Below, piece after piece: positions 1-9,872 of a stretch of 64,000 nt of DNA. Each line of letters begins with the position of its first letter. The first letter of the stretch is position 1. The notes beneath the pieces were generated by a model. It searched no databases, had not been told where the DNA came from, and saw nothing but the letters and a program-made list of their open reading frames with translations. The translations under genes were made by a program, and so were the position numbers. The stretch comes from DATJPW01 sp963752855 (lineage in GTDB: Bacteria > Desulfobacterota > Desulfomonilia > Desulfomonilales > Desulfomonilaceae): assembly GCA_963752855.1 (NCBI GenBank), contig CAVVZX010000034.1, forward strand, positions 53,504 through 117,503, given 5' to 3'.

Positions 1-605
1 CTGAAGAGTTTCATGTTCTGCTGGGTTGGTCCACGTCTCGTCGTCACGAGGCTTGGTCAGCATGGGTACGCTGGGAGGGCACGATTTGCGGCCCAGGAAA
101 AGCGGCCATTTCGGCTTTCCAAGAGCCTCGAAGATCTTTTGATCAACTCGGAATCACCCTGAAGGGCGACGAGAAAGCTTGCATCGCAAAGGTACTCTCG
201 ACGGGTGATGAGAGTTTCGTACTTGCCGGTGCTCGTCGGTCTTCTTGACTTTGCCTTGGGCGGTCAAGATACCGTATCCCGCCCCAACCGTATGGTAATC
301 CCACCAGCGAGTGCCTGGCCGGTCTATCCGTACGCCCATTGCAAGGGTTCCTAGCAGGCACAAAACATTCCTTTTCCTGGGATCTTCTATAAGGCAATCC
401 GCCAAGCCGTGAAGTTCCGCGGAATCAATGGGACAGGCCGCCGCGCTTGCCGCGACAGACCCATCGCGCAGCAGATCAGGCCAATAACTCCGGATTTGGT
501 GGGCGCTTCCATCGTTCGCCGAATCACGAATTTGGAGTTGTCACCCCATGCTTGAAGTGGGCCTTCCAGACGTAAAAAAACGTATGTTGGTGCGCGGATG
601 CTCAT
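1..605 (-). pseudogene. cas5: cas5e (CasD), type I-E Cascade subunit, frameshifted and cut by window edge
   Basis: Cas5e caps the 5' handle of crRNA in the type I-E Cascade complex. The start is the ATG at 605, just after the cas7e end, preceded by a CAAGGAG-like ribosome site. The N-terminus (YVFLRLEGPLQAWG) is the hallmark Cas5 beginning. Homology then jumps frame: the first frame runs to about 450, a second carries MGVRIDRPGTR and DYHTVGAG (about 400-225), a third carries YETLITRREYLCDASFLVAL (about 225-140), and a fourth carries WPLFLGRKSCPPS (about 135 to the edge). All four pieces are recognisable Cas5e, so at least three frameshifts exist and no full-length product can be made. The gene follows the broken cas7e in normal I-E order; cas6e, cas1 and cas2 would lie outside the window. 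Confidence 0.88.
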
Positions 606-607
606 GT

Positions 608-2341
608 TCAGGACTCCTTGAGTTGTCTTGCGGCGATCCTTAATCTCAGACCAGTCGAAGCCGATAGCTTCCACGACCGCCTCGATTAAACCCCAGGCTT
701 CCCAAGCCTTCCACCAGGATTCTCGAATCGCTGTTCCGTCACGTGCTTGGCGGTTTTTTTCTTCCCATCAACTGATCGCTCCCAATACTGAAGAGGGAAT
801 CGCCACAGCTTGGGGCTGTACCAGAGCAGATCAGAATCGAAGCCGTAAGCCTTACGTAGAGCGTCAACATGGTCAGCCAAACAGGCGATGCTTCGGCCTT
901 CGAGCTTTTCTCATCAGCGGCATCGTCATCCGGTTTGCCAATCCGTTCAACCGGCTCGGCGAATGCGTTGGCGTAGCTGGTAGGGCGTCTTAGTTGCTTA
1001 ATTTCGACGAGAATGCCGCACGGCTCGCAATTCGAGGCAAAGCTGTTTTGTTTGCCGCTAGGCATACTCAGGGCGGTAGCCCGGATGAAAGTGCCCGACC
1101 GTGCAAGCGGCAAGTTTCTCGGCCTTTTGAAGTATCTTGGAATACTTTCCTTTTGCTTCTTCGTAAGCTTTCTGTTTCTTCTCATCCGCATCTTTGCCGG
1201 GGTTTTGCGGCTCCGGACCAGCCAAATTGTCGACAAGTTGCTTCCAGTCCAGGCAGAAGTACTTGTAGAAGCAAGCGGAGTTCAACATTGCTTCATCCAC
1301 ATGTCCAGCACCACCGCCGGTTTTGCCTAGGTCGTCCACGGCCGTCCAGTAATCAACTTCGTTTACTACTGCATGCGTCGAGATCGCATGCGCTACTTGC
1401 ATTGCTGCTTCAACGTCCTGGAAAGCTTCGGAGGTTGTCATTCGGCCAAGAAGAGCTATGTCCACGGCATCATAACGGTTAGCGGACTTCAGGGCATTCA
1501 TGAACTCGTCCATTTTCGGTGGTTTCTTGGGGGCGTCTTCCTTTATCTGAGCCTTTTCGTCCGTCGTGGTGCGGGATTTGGTCAGTTCTTTGAACGATTT
1601 TTCGTCAGCCGAGTACAAATCGGTCAGACGTTCCGCTATTAACGTTGCAAGCTCAAGATCGGATTGATCGGCCTCTAGCGGGAATTCAAAATCAGATTCC
1701 TCGCCTTCGGAAGATTTGAGCAGTTCAGACATTCGGCATTTGGCAATGGTCCAGCTAGCTTTCACTATCTTCTCTTGCTCCTTCTCCGGCAGCCCTGATT
1801 CCGCCAGAAGTTCACGCACCATCTCCTGAAAGCCCGCTTCCGCGCTAGAGAAAGTACTCATACTGGTCCTTGGTGTCATCGTTGCGTCTGAGTTCTTCAA
1901 GTTTGGTGACAAAGTAATTAGCATGCCCTGGCCCAAGGTGAATTAGCTGCGCCGTCTTTGGTCGCGGATCTGTTTTTGCTCCAGCAGCTCTCTTCTTCTC
2001 TTGTTTCTCTTTGCTGGTAGCTATTCGTTGCGCCGCCAGTACCAATTCGCGAATGATCCCTCTCGGGAATATTCGAATCAATGAGGGCCTGCTCTACCAG
2101 CCATGGAAAATACTTGGTTCTCGTGCCCATATATCCCGCCATTGCTTTAGCGAACATACCCGGCTCGCGCATGTGAATATCATCGGGATTACCGGGATTA
2201 CGGACGCTCCGTTTTTGACACTGGCTGGAGATCCGAGCCCGTGTGACACCGCCGAAGATGCAGGTCTTGGGTGCGCCCAAATCGTCCCGATTTAGGTTCG
2301 ACGGGCTATGGTTTCTGGATCATGTGGATTTCAATGAGCAT
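608..2341 (-). pseudogene. cas7: cas7e (CasC/Cse4), type I-E Cascade backbone, multiply frameshifted
   Basis: Cas7e forms the helical backbone of type I-E Cascade. The ATG at 2341 has a strong AAAGGAGG site. The first codons read MLIEIHMIQKP and hit TAG; shifting one base continues with SPSNLNRDDLGAPKTCIFGG, the conserved Cas7e N-terminus, then ARISSQCQKRSVR. Further frame changes lie near 2060, 1860, 1080, 870 and 700. Recognisable later pieces are FVTKLEEL (about 1900), ALLGRM...TTSEAFQDVEAAMQVAHA, the GGGAGHVDEAMLNSACFY region (about 1300), PSGKQNSFAS and PTSYANAF (about 1000), then DHVDALRKAYG. The likely original stop is TGA at 608-610. The region is long for Cas7e (about 575 codons against roughly 350-400), apparently because of charged spacer segments. 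With at least five shifts this is a pseudogene. Confidence 0.88.
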
Positions 2342-2343
2342 GG

Positions 2344-2914
2344 TTAATTCCTCCTTTCGGATTGGTGAACAGCATTCAAGTAATCCTCGGCCCAGATATC
2401 GCGAAATGTCGCGCTCGCGACGCTTCCGGTCACCATCTTGTCTGTCAGCGCCTGTGACCCAGAGCCGAAGATCATCCAGCAATCGAACCCAATCAAGTCC
2501 GGCGACCGACTTCCGACCCACTGCTTTATCTAGGACGAACAAAGCCCAGCCAAGGTGCGGTTCCAAGCTGGGCAGCGGTGATTGCAGAAGGGTGTCAAAA
2601 CGTAGGCGGAATCGTTCGCGGTCGAAATGGTTCGGCATGGCCCTCTCGCATCGTCCCAGCAACCGAGCTAGCTGGTTCTCCTCATGCCGCACGTCGGGCA
2701 ACGGAAAGGCGCCATACAGCTTCGCCACTAACCAAGCGCTTCGGCGCTCGGGCGCACGAGGATTCCTTTCCCGCAGCGGCCACCAAATTCCAGTGAACAG
2801 ATCGAAGCCTTGAGGTGCCTCATTTGGTGGTTTTCCTGCGAGCTTGCGCAGCCGGGAGCGCTCGCCTTCCTTTAGGGCTTCTAGTTTTCGAATAAACTTC
2901 TCAGTCTGACTCAT
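2344..2914 (-). pseudogene. cse2: cse2 (CasB), type I-E Cascade small subunit, 3' frameshift
   Basis: Cse2 is the small subunit that lines the belly of type I-E Cascade. The ATG at 2914 overlaps the end of cse1 by 14 bases, usual for this operon. The uninterrupted frame is recognisable (residues near 80-110 carry the basic, hydrophobic helix pattern; LGWALFVLDKAVGRKSVAG mid-protein) but near its end it runs through the next ribosome site into the cas7e start. Reading another frame from about 2410 gives DIWAEDYLNAVHQSERRN and a TAA at 2344-2346, just before the cas7e ATG, which is the expected end. So one late indel fuses cse2 to the first codons of cas7e. It is less damaged than its neighbours, and function cannot be excluded on this gene alone. 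Confidence 0.8.
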
Positions 2915-4418
2915 GACTCCCTCTTTTCGGCTGTATGTCTTCTGGTTTGCCTGCAGCTTGCTTCATTTGTTCTTCGACTTGTCGAACTGCCTCTCGAATC
3001 GCATTATCAACTCGCTGAATGGAATCTCGTCGACGGAGCGGCGAGCCAGACGTGGACGCAGCAATAGCCAACCGCAACTTGCAATCCAGGATCTTCTTGA
3101 CCCCTCGATGCCAGACCATGCGTGCATCCTCCCACTTCTCGGAAGGCAATGATTTAATATCTTGAATAAAATTCAAGAAGATCTCTTGGAGGTCTACCTC
3201 GATTTGTCTCCTGACCTGACATATGGCAGAGCGAAGGTCATGTCTCTTGCGTTTGGGTGGACTTGTTCCGGCAAGAAACGTCGCCCGGCGGAGTCTCTTT
3301 ATAGGATCTTTCCACGACGCCGTTCTTGCATTTATGGTTCCGTCAATCAGATCGACTAGCCAATTGATCTCCTCTCGTACGATTAGTAATCTGGCTGCTT
3401 CCCGCATGATATTCGCCGGCACCTGGAACGGATAGCTCCATGCGTCGAAGTAGTTTGCCTTACCGTCAGTCGCGAACCCAACAGTCTCGACTTCAATTGC
3501 CCCGTCCAGCTCAGTAATCTCTTGCGCCTTCGCCAGCCATGAAGGAGATCCAGTGTATTTATCGGAACTCGGGTTAAGTAGGTCCAGGCGGAGCTGTCGC
3601 CACTCACCTGCCGCAGTCCAGGGATCATTCAGACAATTTCCGGCCTTGGCCGATCCGGCATCAACCGCATCGCTTGATTTGCTTTGCGGTTCTCTGAGGT
3701 AGGTCACCTGGGGATCACGCCATGTCTTTTTGAGGATACGGCTCTTGATCTTTTCTGCATCTTCCTTTAGCGGCTTCTCGTAAGCAATATCGGTGGCAAC
3801 ATAACCAGTGCTGCCACACCAAACGCATGAATCCTCCCCAGACGGTGCGGCGATCCGAACCCGACGCGGAATGAAAGTGAAACCCTCCAGCACGCCGACC
3901 TTGTTCTCGTCAGACACCGCGGATACTGTGGCATCCCATGAGGCCCTGTCGTACGATAGTTCAGTCATCGGCCAGCTGGAGAGCAATGTCCGCAGTAGCG
4001 TCTCAGCTTGTGGAAAAAAGTAAATCGGGGGTGTTTGGTTGATACCTGGGAATCTCCCGCGTCCCTCGGATGCAGTGAATGCAGGTAGACGCGCAAGACC
4101 CAGGGCACAACAGGCAAGGCACAGCGGCGCTTCCTTGTCCCGGATATGGCGAAAGTGAGCCTTGTTGCTCCCACTCGGGGCTTCATGTAGCAAAACATTA
4201 GCGCCGGGGACTGTTTTCGTGTTGGACGGGAGCACCTGATTGTACGCGATTGGATCGCGAAGCAAATCGAACTCGGCCGTCGGCTGGTCTGGAGTCCCGA
4301 GTTTCTTTTTCAGCCAGTCCGGTGGAATCCCTACGACTTCTTCGCGGCGGAGCTTTTCCAGTTCTTCTGACTTAGGTGCCGGCTTGCACCATTGCAAAAC
4401 TGCTATAGTTCTCTGCAT
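2901..4418 (-). pseudogene. cas8e: cse1 (CasA/Cas8e), 5'-truncated by IS630
   Basis: Cse1 recognises the PAM and recruits Cas3 in type I-E systems. The open frame codes 505 aa and contains the conserved loop region (SGSNKAHFRH, then CLACCALGLARLPAF, ASEGRGRFPGINQTPPIYF) and a C-terminal helical bundle. The protein lacks the usual first 40 or so residues: homology starts at about AVLQWCKPAPKSEEL, corresponding to an internal helix of CasA. The nominal ATG at 4418 is not native; it and the next codons lie in the terminal inverted repeat of the IS element that begins at about 4404, and a TGA sits directly upstream. So the gene was split by IS insertion. The N-terminal remnant would lie beyond 5625, where only a weak match can be seen. 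No cas3 is present on the far side. Confidence 0.88.
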
Positions 4419-5625
4419 TCACTTACGCGCCAACGGGATCAACAATTCGTTTAGAGTGGGATGGAGAAAAGACGCGACATTTAACCTGGGATTTGGTATT
4501 GGGTTTCCGAAATCTGTCTGCTCGGAGGAGTGCCAATGCCTAGGCCTGGGTTGAGACTTTTGGAGCCGGAGCGAAAGAATTTAGCCGCTCATTATCAGAG
4601 TTCGCGATTCCATAGGGATCTCGATATGTGTCTGCGGATTCAAGCTCTACTGTTGGTCTGTCAGGGCCATAGAGAGAGGGATGTCGCACAGGTTATCGGG
4701 GTCGGGCGGCGAACCCTTCAGGATTGGATTCACCGGTACCGAATCAAAGGAATCTCCGGACTGGCAAAAGGGCCCTTCAAGGGTGCAAAATCTCGGCTGA
4801 CCGACGAGCAAAAGAATGAACTGTCTCGCATTATTGCAGCCGGTCCTCAGGAAGCCGGTCTGGACACCGGCGTCTGGACCACTCCGATTATCGTCAAGCT
4901 GGTAAAAGATTTGTTTGGTGTCTCATACCATCCTGATCACATGGGCAAAATACTGCACGGACTGCGATTCTCCGTGCAGTACCCAGGCAAGAACCTCTCA
5001 AAAGCCGATGAAAAGGCCCAGCAGAGGTGGCGACTGGAAGAACTTCCGGCCATTAAAAAAAAAAGCGGAAAAGGAACGAGGCGTAGTGCTCTATCAGGAC
5101 GAAGCTGTCTTTCAGCAGGCCGGTACCGTCATTAGGACATGGGCGCTCGTGGGAATCGGAATTCACGTGCTCAGCCCGCCTGTTCGCAAGAGCATTAAGG
5201 TCATGGGCGCAGTAAGGATCGGAGCCAAGCCACAATGGCATTCTCGTCTCGTGGCTGTGTTCAACGCAGAGACGTTCATCGACTTTCTCAGCCAACTGGT
5301 GGGGTACTACAGCGGAATCAAAATCCACCTTATCACCGACAACGCACCGTATCATAAATCACCCAAAGTCTGGGAGTGGCTCAACGGCAAGGAAGATCTC
5401 ATTGAACTCCATTTCCTCCCTGCCTATTCCCCGAAACTCAATGCGGTCGAGTACATCTGGAGGAAAACTAAGAGGGCCATCACCCACAACAAGTTCTTTC
5501 CGAAGCTCAAAGATCTCAAGGAAGCTCTGACTCGTCGGTTCAACCGATTTCAAGGCAACCCCGCTTCTGTCAGGAGCGCCATTCCCCATTTTGCTTAGGT
5601 GCAGAAGTCAATGCAGAGGTCTATA
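4404..5625 (+). mobile_element. IS630-family insertion sequence (copy 1), inserted in cse1
   Basis: A 1.2-kb element bounded by imperfect terminal inverted repeats. The left end reads TATAGTTCTCTGCATTCACT (from 4404/4406) and the reverse complement of the right end reads TATAGACCTCTGCATTGACT (ending 5625), matching at most positions. The TA dinucleotides at both ends agree with the TA target preference of the IS630/Tc1-mariner superfamily. The only gene inside is a two-frame transposase. The left end cuts the cse1 reading frame, so insertion happened after the cas operon was in place. Exact ends depend on which TA is counted as target. Confidence 0.8.
4530..5598 (+). CDS. IS630-family transposase, two overlapping frames with A10 slippery run
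   Basis: DDE transposase of the IS630 family, acting on the element's own ends. The first frame (from about 4530) carries the N-terminal helix-turn-helix (DMCLRIQALLLV, then RDVAQVIGVGRRTLQDWIHR). The second frame (to 5598) carries the catalytic DDE domain: first Asp in LYQDEAVFQQ, second Asp in LITDNAPYHKS, Glu in LPAYSPKLNAVEYIW. The frames join at a run of ten A residues (5055-5064): AAA AAA AAA then AGC in frame one, GCG in frame two. Removing one A restores a single about 355-aa protein. This may be programmed slippage, known from other IS elements with A-runs, or an indel. The intact DDE residues suggest fairly recent activity. Confidence 0.85.
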
Positions 5626-5864
5626 GTTCTCTTGGTAGGCTCGTCTTACCGCGTGTTGCAAACCCAGTCAAGCATCGAAAAACCTATGGGCCATACATTG
5701 CCCGAGGCCCTCTGGCCCAAAGTGATCGATGCCATCGCAGCACATGCTTCGTAGGAGTCTGTTCACTTCGTCCCAACGGAGGATGGCAACGAAAACATAG
5801 ATTGGGTCCTAACGTGTGAATCCCCATCATCTTTGTCAGCTGAATCGAACCTGAGGTAATTGAC

Positions 5865-6266
5865 ATGCAGACGGTGACGGGGGTTATTCTCATCCGGAAA
5901 GACAAGGTGTTCATCGGACAGCGCAAAGCCCGTAAGCGAATGGAATACCCGTGGGAATTTCCTGGTGACGGGATGGAAGACGGCAAAACCCTCCAGGAGT
6001 GCTTGGTTCGCGAAATGTGAGAAGAATTCGACATAGAGGTTGAGGCACGAGAGTATTTCGGCGAGAGCGTGTACCACTACGAACGCGGCACCAGTGTCAG
6101 ATCGGTCTCCACGAAATACTACGAGATGAATCAATATGTTGCTGAGTTTGCCAAGCGCATGGCAAACGGGAGATGCCAACGTTGCGAGGAAGAGGCCCCA
6201 TTTCTTGACCTGGCGAAAAACACCCCACAAAGTTGGAAGCATTATTTATGTAAGACTTTCAGGTAA
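5865..6266 (+). pseudogene. MutT-like Nudix hydrolase with in-frame stop; tail resembles an HNH endonuclease
   Basis: Nudix hydrolases of the MutT type remove 8-oxo-dGTP or similar nucleotides. The ATG at 5865 opens MQTVTGVILIRKDKVFIGQR and MEYPWEFPGDGMEDG, typical MutT. The Nudix box (G-x5-E-x7-RE-x-EE) is present but its RE-x-EE part is interrupted by TGA at 6018-6020 (REM-stop-EEFDIEV). After the stop, the same frame runs to 6266. Its last part (VAEFAKRMANGRCQRCEEEA, then PFLD) does not look like Nudix; it resembles the zinc-knuckle start of McrA-like HNH endonucleases, and the rest of an HNH domain is missing. So the locus looks like a broken Nudix gene joined to a scrap of HNH gene, or a broken fusion. 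It ends convergently with the iron-sulfur gene on the other strand, overlapping by 8 bases. Confidence 0.6.
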
Positions 6267-7488
6267 TGGCTTCAGCCAAGATCTCAACCGGATGGACGAC
6301 CCGGATCGGGCTGGATCCCAGGTTACCGTGGATCTGCAGGCGGCATCCCGGACATCCGGTGGCCACCTGGTTCGGGCATGTATCAATAATCGCTTGAATC
6401 TTCTTGCTCGTGATACCCGAAGCAACATCAGGGTGCTCCCACTGAAAAGTCCCTCCCCCACCGCAACAGACGTCCGAATTGGCCATTTCTACAAATTCCA
6501 GTTCTGGAATACGCTTGAGCAGGTTTCGCGGAGCGTCTTGGACTCCTTGGCTCCTCCGAAGGTGACAGGGATCATGATAGGTCACTCTACTTCGAACCGG
6601 TTTCAGGATTTTTTCTAAGTCGAAGCCTGCAAGGAATTGGGAGATGTCCAGCACTTTGCTGCTCAACGCCTGGGCTGCTTCTGCGTTCGCACCCATTTCT
6701 GCCAGAATGTGAGGGTATTCTTTCTTCAAAGCAGCCCCGCAGGTCGCGCAGTCTGTAATCACAGTATCTGCATCCGTACGGTTGAATATGGTCAAATTTC
6801 GTTCAATGTTTTTCAAGGCCATCTTTCTGGCTCCGGACAAACAGATGGGAAGACCGCAACATACCTGTGCTTTAGGGATGACCACTTCGATCCCAAGCCG
6901 CGTCAAGACATCAACCACCGACCTGCCGACGTTTTCAAAGAGATAATTCGTGGCGCAGCCTACGAAATACAGCACTCGGCCCACTCGCCGGCCCTGTGGG
7001 GGAACAACATCCGGAAACTGTTTGAGCAGCGGCTTTGAGTTCAGCAGTGGGAGGCGCGGATAGGGGATCGTTCCCACCTTTCCCTTCCTGGGGAGGAGGA
7101 AGCGAAGAGAATTCCCCACCGTCCGCCCCCAAAACATGCAGAACGGCAACAGGAGGTCGCCAGACAGGAGGTGGAAAAGGGCCCGCTTTTGCCACGGAAG
7201 CCCAAATTGGTCGATTATCTCAGCGCGCATGGCCTTCATAAGACGATCCGGCTGCAGGCCACCGGGGCAGGCCACGGTGCAGGTCTCGCAAAGGAGACAG
7301 GTAAAGAGAAGACGGGAAAAATTTTGCGAGGGCTCCAATTCCCCTTCCAGGATCTTCTTGATCAACTGCACCTTCCCTCTCGGGGAGGCTCCCTCGAAGC
7401 GGAGTTGCTCGTACACCGGACATACGTTGACGCATAAACCGCATTTGATACAATTGTAAACTTGCTCCGTTAATTGCTCGGCAATCAT
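6259..7488 (-). CDS. glycolate oxidase-type iron-sulfur subunit (GlcF-like, CCG domains)
   Basis: Electron-transfer subunit that takes electrons from a flavin 2-hydroxyacid dehydrogenase and passes them to a quinone or other carrier. The 409-aa protein has two [4Fe-4S] ferredoxin motifs (Cys 13, 16, 19, 23 and Cys 64, 67, 70, 74), then two cysteine-rich CCG domains: one with VCCGLP and DCATCGAAL, one with DPCHLRR, VCCGGGG and CPGCRLQ. Length and order match GlcF. The start overlaps the end of glcD-like by four bases (ATGA), so the two are translationally coupled. The context (glcD, liv transporter, 2-oxoacid oxidoreductase) suggests oxidation of a 2-hydroxyacid; lactate, glycolate or mandelate cannot be told apart from sequence. 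Confidence 0.9.
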   Translation of the reverse strand: MIAEQLTEQVYNCIKCGLCVNVCPVYEQLRFEGASPRGKVQLIKKILEGELEPSQNFSRLLFTCLLCETCTVACPGGLQPDRLMKAMRAEIIDQFGLPWQKRALFHLLSGDLLLPFCMFWGRTVGNSLRFLLPRKGKVGTIPYPRLPLLNSKPLLKQFPDVVPPQGRRVGRVLYFVGCATNYLFENVGRSVVDVLTRLGIEVVIPKAQVCCGLPICLSGARKMALKNIERNLTIFNRTDADTVITDCATCGAALKKEYPHILAEMGANAEAAQALSSKVLDISQFLAGFDLEKILKPVRSRVTYHDPCHLRRSQGVQDAPRNLLKRIPELEFVEMANSDVCCGGGGTFQWEHPDVASGITSKKIQAIIDTCPNQVATGCPGCRLQIHGNLGSSPIRVVHPVEILAEAIT

Positions 7489-8874
7489 GATTCGTGGTGC
7501 TCCAAGAAACTGCCCGGGTTCAGGATTCCGTGGGGATCGAAGGTTGTTTTGATTGCCCGCATCATCTTCAGACTGGTCTCACTCAACTGTTTAGGCAAAT
7601 ACTTGGCTTTGGTGATCCCGATTCCATGCTCACCGGAAAGGGTTCCACCAACCGACAAGGCGTAATCCACAATTTCGTCGATAGCTTGTTCCACCCGAGC
7701 CATTTCATACTTGTCCCGCTGGTCGCAAAGTATCTGAGGATGCAGATTCCCGTCACCCGCATGGGCCACCACCGCAACCTGAACGCGGTTGCGCGCGCAG
7801 ATTTCGAGCACCTGCTTGATGGCCAAGGTGAGGCTGACTCACGGGCACAGTGACATCTTCGGTCACACACGTCGGGCGCAGCCTCGCAACGGCTCCGAAC
7901 TGTGAACGACGGGCAACCCAGAGCTGTTCGTTTTCCCTCTCGGACAATGAGACTCGCACTTCCCTGGCTCCGTGGCTCTTGCAGATATCGGCCACGAGCC
8001 CGGCCTGCTTCTCGACTACCTCCTGATCTCCGTCCACATCCATCAACAAGATCGCCTCGGCATCCAAAGGGAGACCTAGATGGGCAAACGCTTCCACAGC
8101 CTTGATGATCGTCTTATCCATGAGTTCAAGGGCAGCCGGAACGAGCCCCAATTCAATGATCTTGGATACCGTTGTTCCGGCATCATCGATGCTATTGTAA
8201 ACAGCTAGCAGGGTCCGTTTGGTTTGAGGTTTGGGAATGAGACGGACGGTAATTCGGGTTACTAGCGCCAAGGTGCCTTCCGAACCGCAGATCAAGCGGG
8301 TCAAGTCGTACCCCGTGACGTCTTTGGCAGTAACCGTACCGGTCACCATCACCTCGCCCGTCGGCAGGACAATCTCCAGACCCAAGAGATAGTCTCGGGT
8401 AACCCCGTACTTGACGCACCGCATTCCTCCGGCATTCAACGCTACGGCTCCGCCCATAGATGCCACCGCTGCGCTGCCGGGGTCAGGCGGATAGAACAGA
8501 CCGACTCTGTCAGCGGCCTTCTGAAGGTCGGCAATGACGACTCCAGGCTCTACGACGGCGTAGCGGTTTGCAGCGTTGATCTCTACGATGCGGTTCATCA
8601 TGGTAAAGCAAATTACGACTCCGCCCTGTTTGGCCAGGGCTGCCGCACACAAGCCTGTTCCCGATCCTCGGGGAGTGACAAAGACGTTATTGGCGCAAGC
8701 CACTTTCATGATAGCGGAGACCTCGTCCGTGGACTTGGGGAAGAGGACAGCGTCTGGAAGGTACTCGTATATGGTTGCGTCGTACCCGTATGTTAAGAGA
8801 TCTTCCTTCGAGGTTTTGCAGCGGTCAGGACTTACAATAGAGAGGAATTTCTGCAATGCTTCCTGCCCTAACAT
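7485..8874 (-). pseudogene. FAD-linked 2-hydroxyacid dehydrogenase (GlcD-like), one frameshift
   Basis: Flavoprotein of the GlcD / D-lactate dehydrogenase family that oxidises 2-hydroxyacids to 2-oxoacids. The N-terminal FAD_binding_4 domain is clear (VTPRGSGTGLCAAALAKQGG, then PPDPGSAAVASMGGAVALNA, TGYDLTRLICGSEGTLA). The C-terminal FAD-oxidase_C domain continues in another frame (VAVVAHAGDGNLHPQI, LSGEHGIGITKAKYL) to the stop at 7485. The two frames meet at about 7830: the text reads EDVTVPVSQPHLG, and removal of one C in CAGCCTC gives SQLTLAIKQVLEI. Both halves are otherwise intact with all expected motifs, so this is either a recent inactivating indel or a sequence error. Full length would be about 463 aa, normal for GlcD. 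Confidence 0.85.
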
Positions 8875-8987
8875 GGCGCGACCCTTTCCGTTATTGAATT
8901 GACACTCGGCCCGTGGACCTCAGGTGCTCTCGACCGGTGCGGTTCGCACGTCGGAGCATAGTTCATCGGCATATCTTACAGCGGCTT

Positions 8988-9872
8988 TCAGCTTCTCCGC
9001 ACCTTAGGATCGGGAAGCACGCATGCCTGACCGTAATTGGGAAAAGGTTGCACTATAGGTTCCATGTCGGCTCCAGCACTGGGAGAGGCGGATCTTCCGT
9101 CACCGTTTTCACCTCTTCTCTGCCTGGCTGAGCGACGCTCGCGCGCCTCCTTGACATGGGCGTGGGCGCCGAGGTAGTGCGCCTTCATTTCTTCGTTCGC
9201 CAGTAAATTAGCCGCAGTATCGGCCAGCATCACTCTGCCCGTCTCCAGCACGAAGCCCCGGTTTGCGATCAGAAGCGCCATCCTGGCATTCTGTTCCACT
9301 AAGAGAATGGTCGTGCCCGTTTGGTTGATCTCCTTGATGATCTTAAACACTTCCTGAACCAAGACCGGCGCCAGACCTAACGAGGGCTCGTCCATGAGGA
9401 GAAGCTTGGCCCTGGACATCAGAGCGCGCGCAATTGCCACCATCTGCTGCTGGCCGCCGGACAACTGCCAACCCAGGGCCTCTTTGAACCCACGAAGCTG
9501 CGGAAAGATCTCGAAGCAACGTTCGAGGTCTTTCTCCATATCACCACTGGAGCCGCGTTTGTTCGGGACAGTGCCCAGCATCAGGTTGTCCATCACGGTG
9601 AGGCCAGGGAAGATGTGCCGTCCCTCCGGCACACAAGCGATCCCGATCTCCGCAATGTCCTCGGCTTCCATTCCCGTGATGTCCTTCCCCATGAACTCGA
9701 TCCGGCCTTTAGTGGGCTTCAAGAGGCCGGTGATGGTATTGATGGTAGTGCTCTTGCCGGCGCCGTTCGCGCCGAGTAAGGCCACGATCTCGCCCTCCTT
9801 GACGTCCAACGAAATACCCTTGATGGCCTGAATGGTCCCATACCATGTCTCGACTCCTTCGAGCTTAAGCAT
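8988..9872 (-). CDS. livF: branched-chain amino acid-type ABC transporter ATPase LivF, with C-terminal extension
   Basis: One of the two ATPases of a Liv-type (HAAT) importer, which takes up branched-chain amino acids, amides, urea or aromatic acids. Walker A is GANGAGKST, the signature is LSGGQQQM and Walker B is LLLMDEPSLGLAP. I start at the ATG at 9872 (MLKLEGVETWYG), the normal LivF start; an upstream in-frame ATG at 9902 lies inside the preceding gene. The stop of livG at 9865 overlaps this start by 8 bases. LivF usually ends near MKAHYLG; here about 55 extra residues follow, rich in Arg and Glu then Pro/Ser, with no recognisable domain. This tail may be read-through after a lost stop. 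Confidence 0.9.
   Translation of the reverse strand: MLKLEGVETWYGTIQAIKGISLDVKEGEIVALLGANGAGKSTTINTITGLLKPTKGRIEFMGKDITGMEAEDIAEIGIACVPEGRHIFPGLTVMDNLMLGTVPNKRGSSGDMEKDLERCFEIFPQLRGFKEALGWQLSGGQQQMVAIARALMSRAKLLLMDEPSLGLAPVLVQEVFKIIKEINQTGTTILLVEQNARMALLIANRGFVLETGRVMLADTAANLLANEEMKAHYLGAHAHVKEARERRSARQRRGENGDGRSASPSAGADMEPIVQPFPNYGQACVLPDPKVRRS

Noticed and set aside
5763..6242. 159-aa minus-strand open frame over the Nudix gene
   Set aside because: The plus strand shows Nudix motifs; the minus frame has no support.
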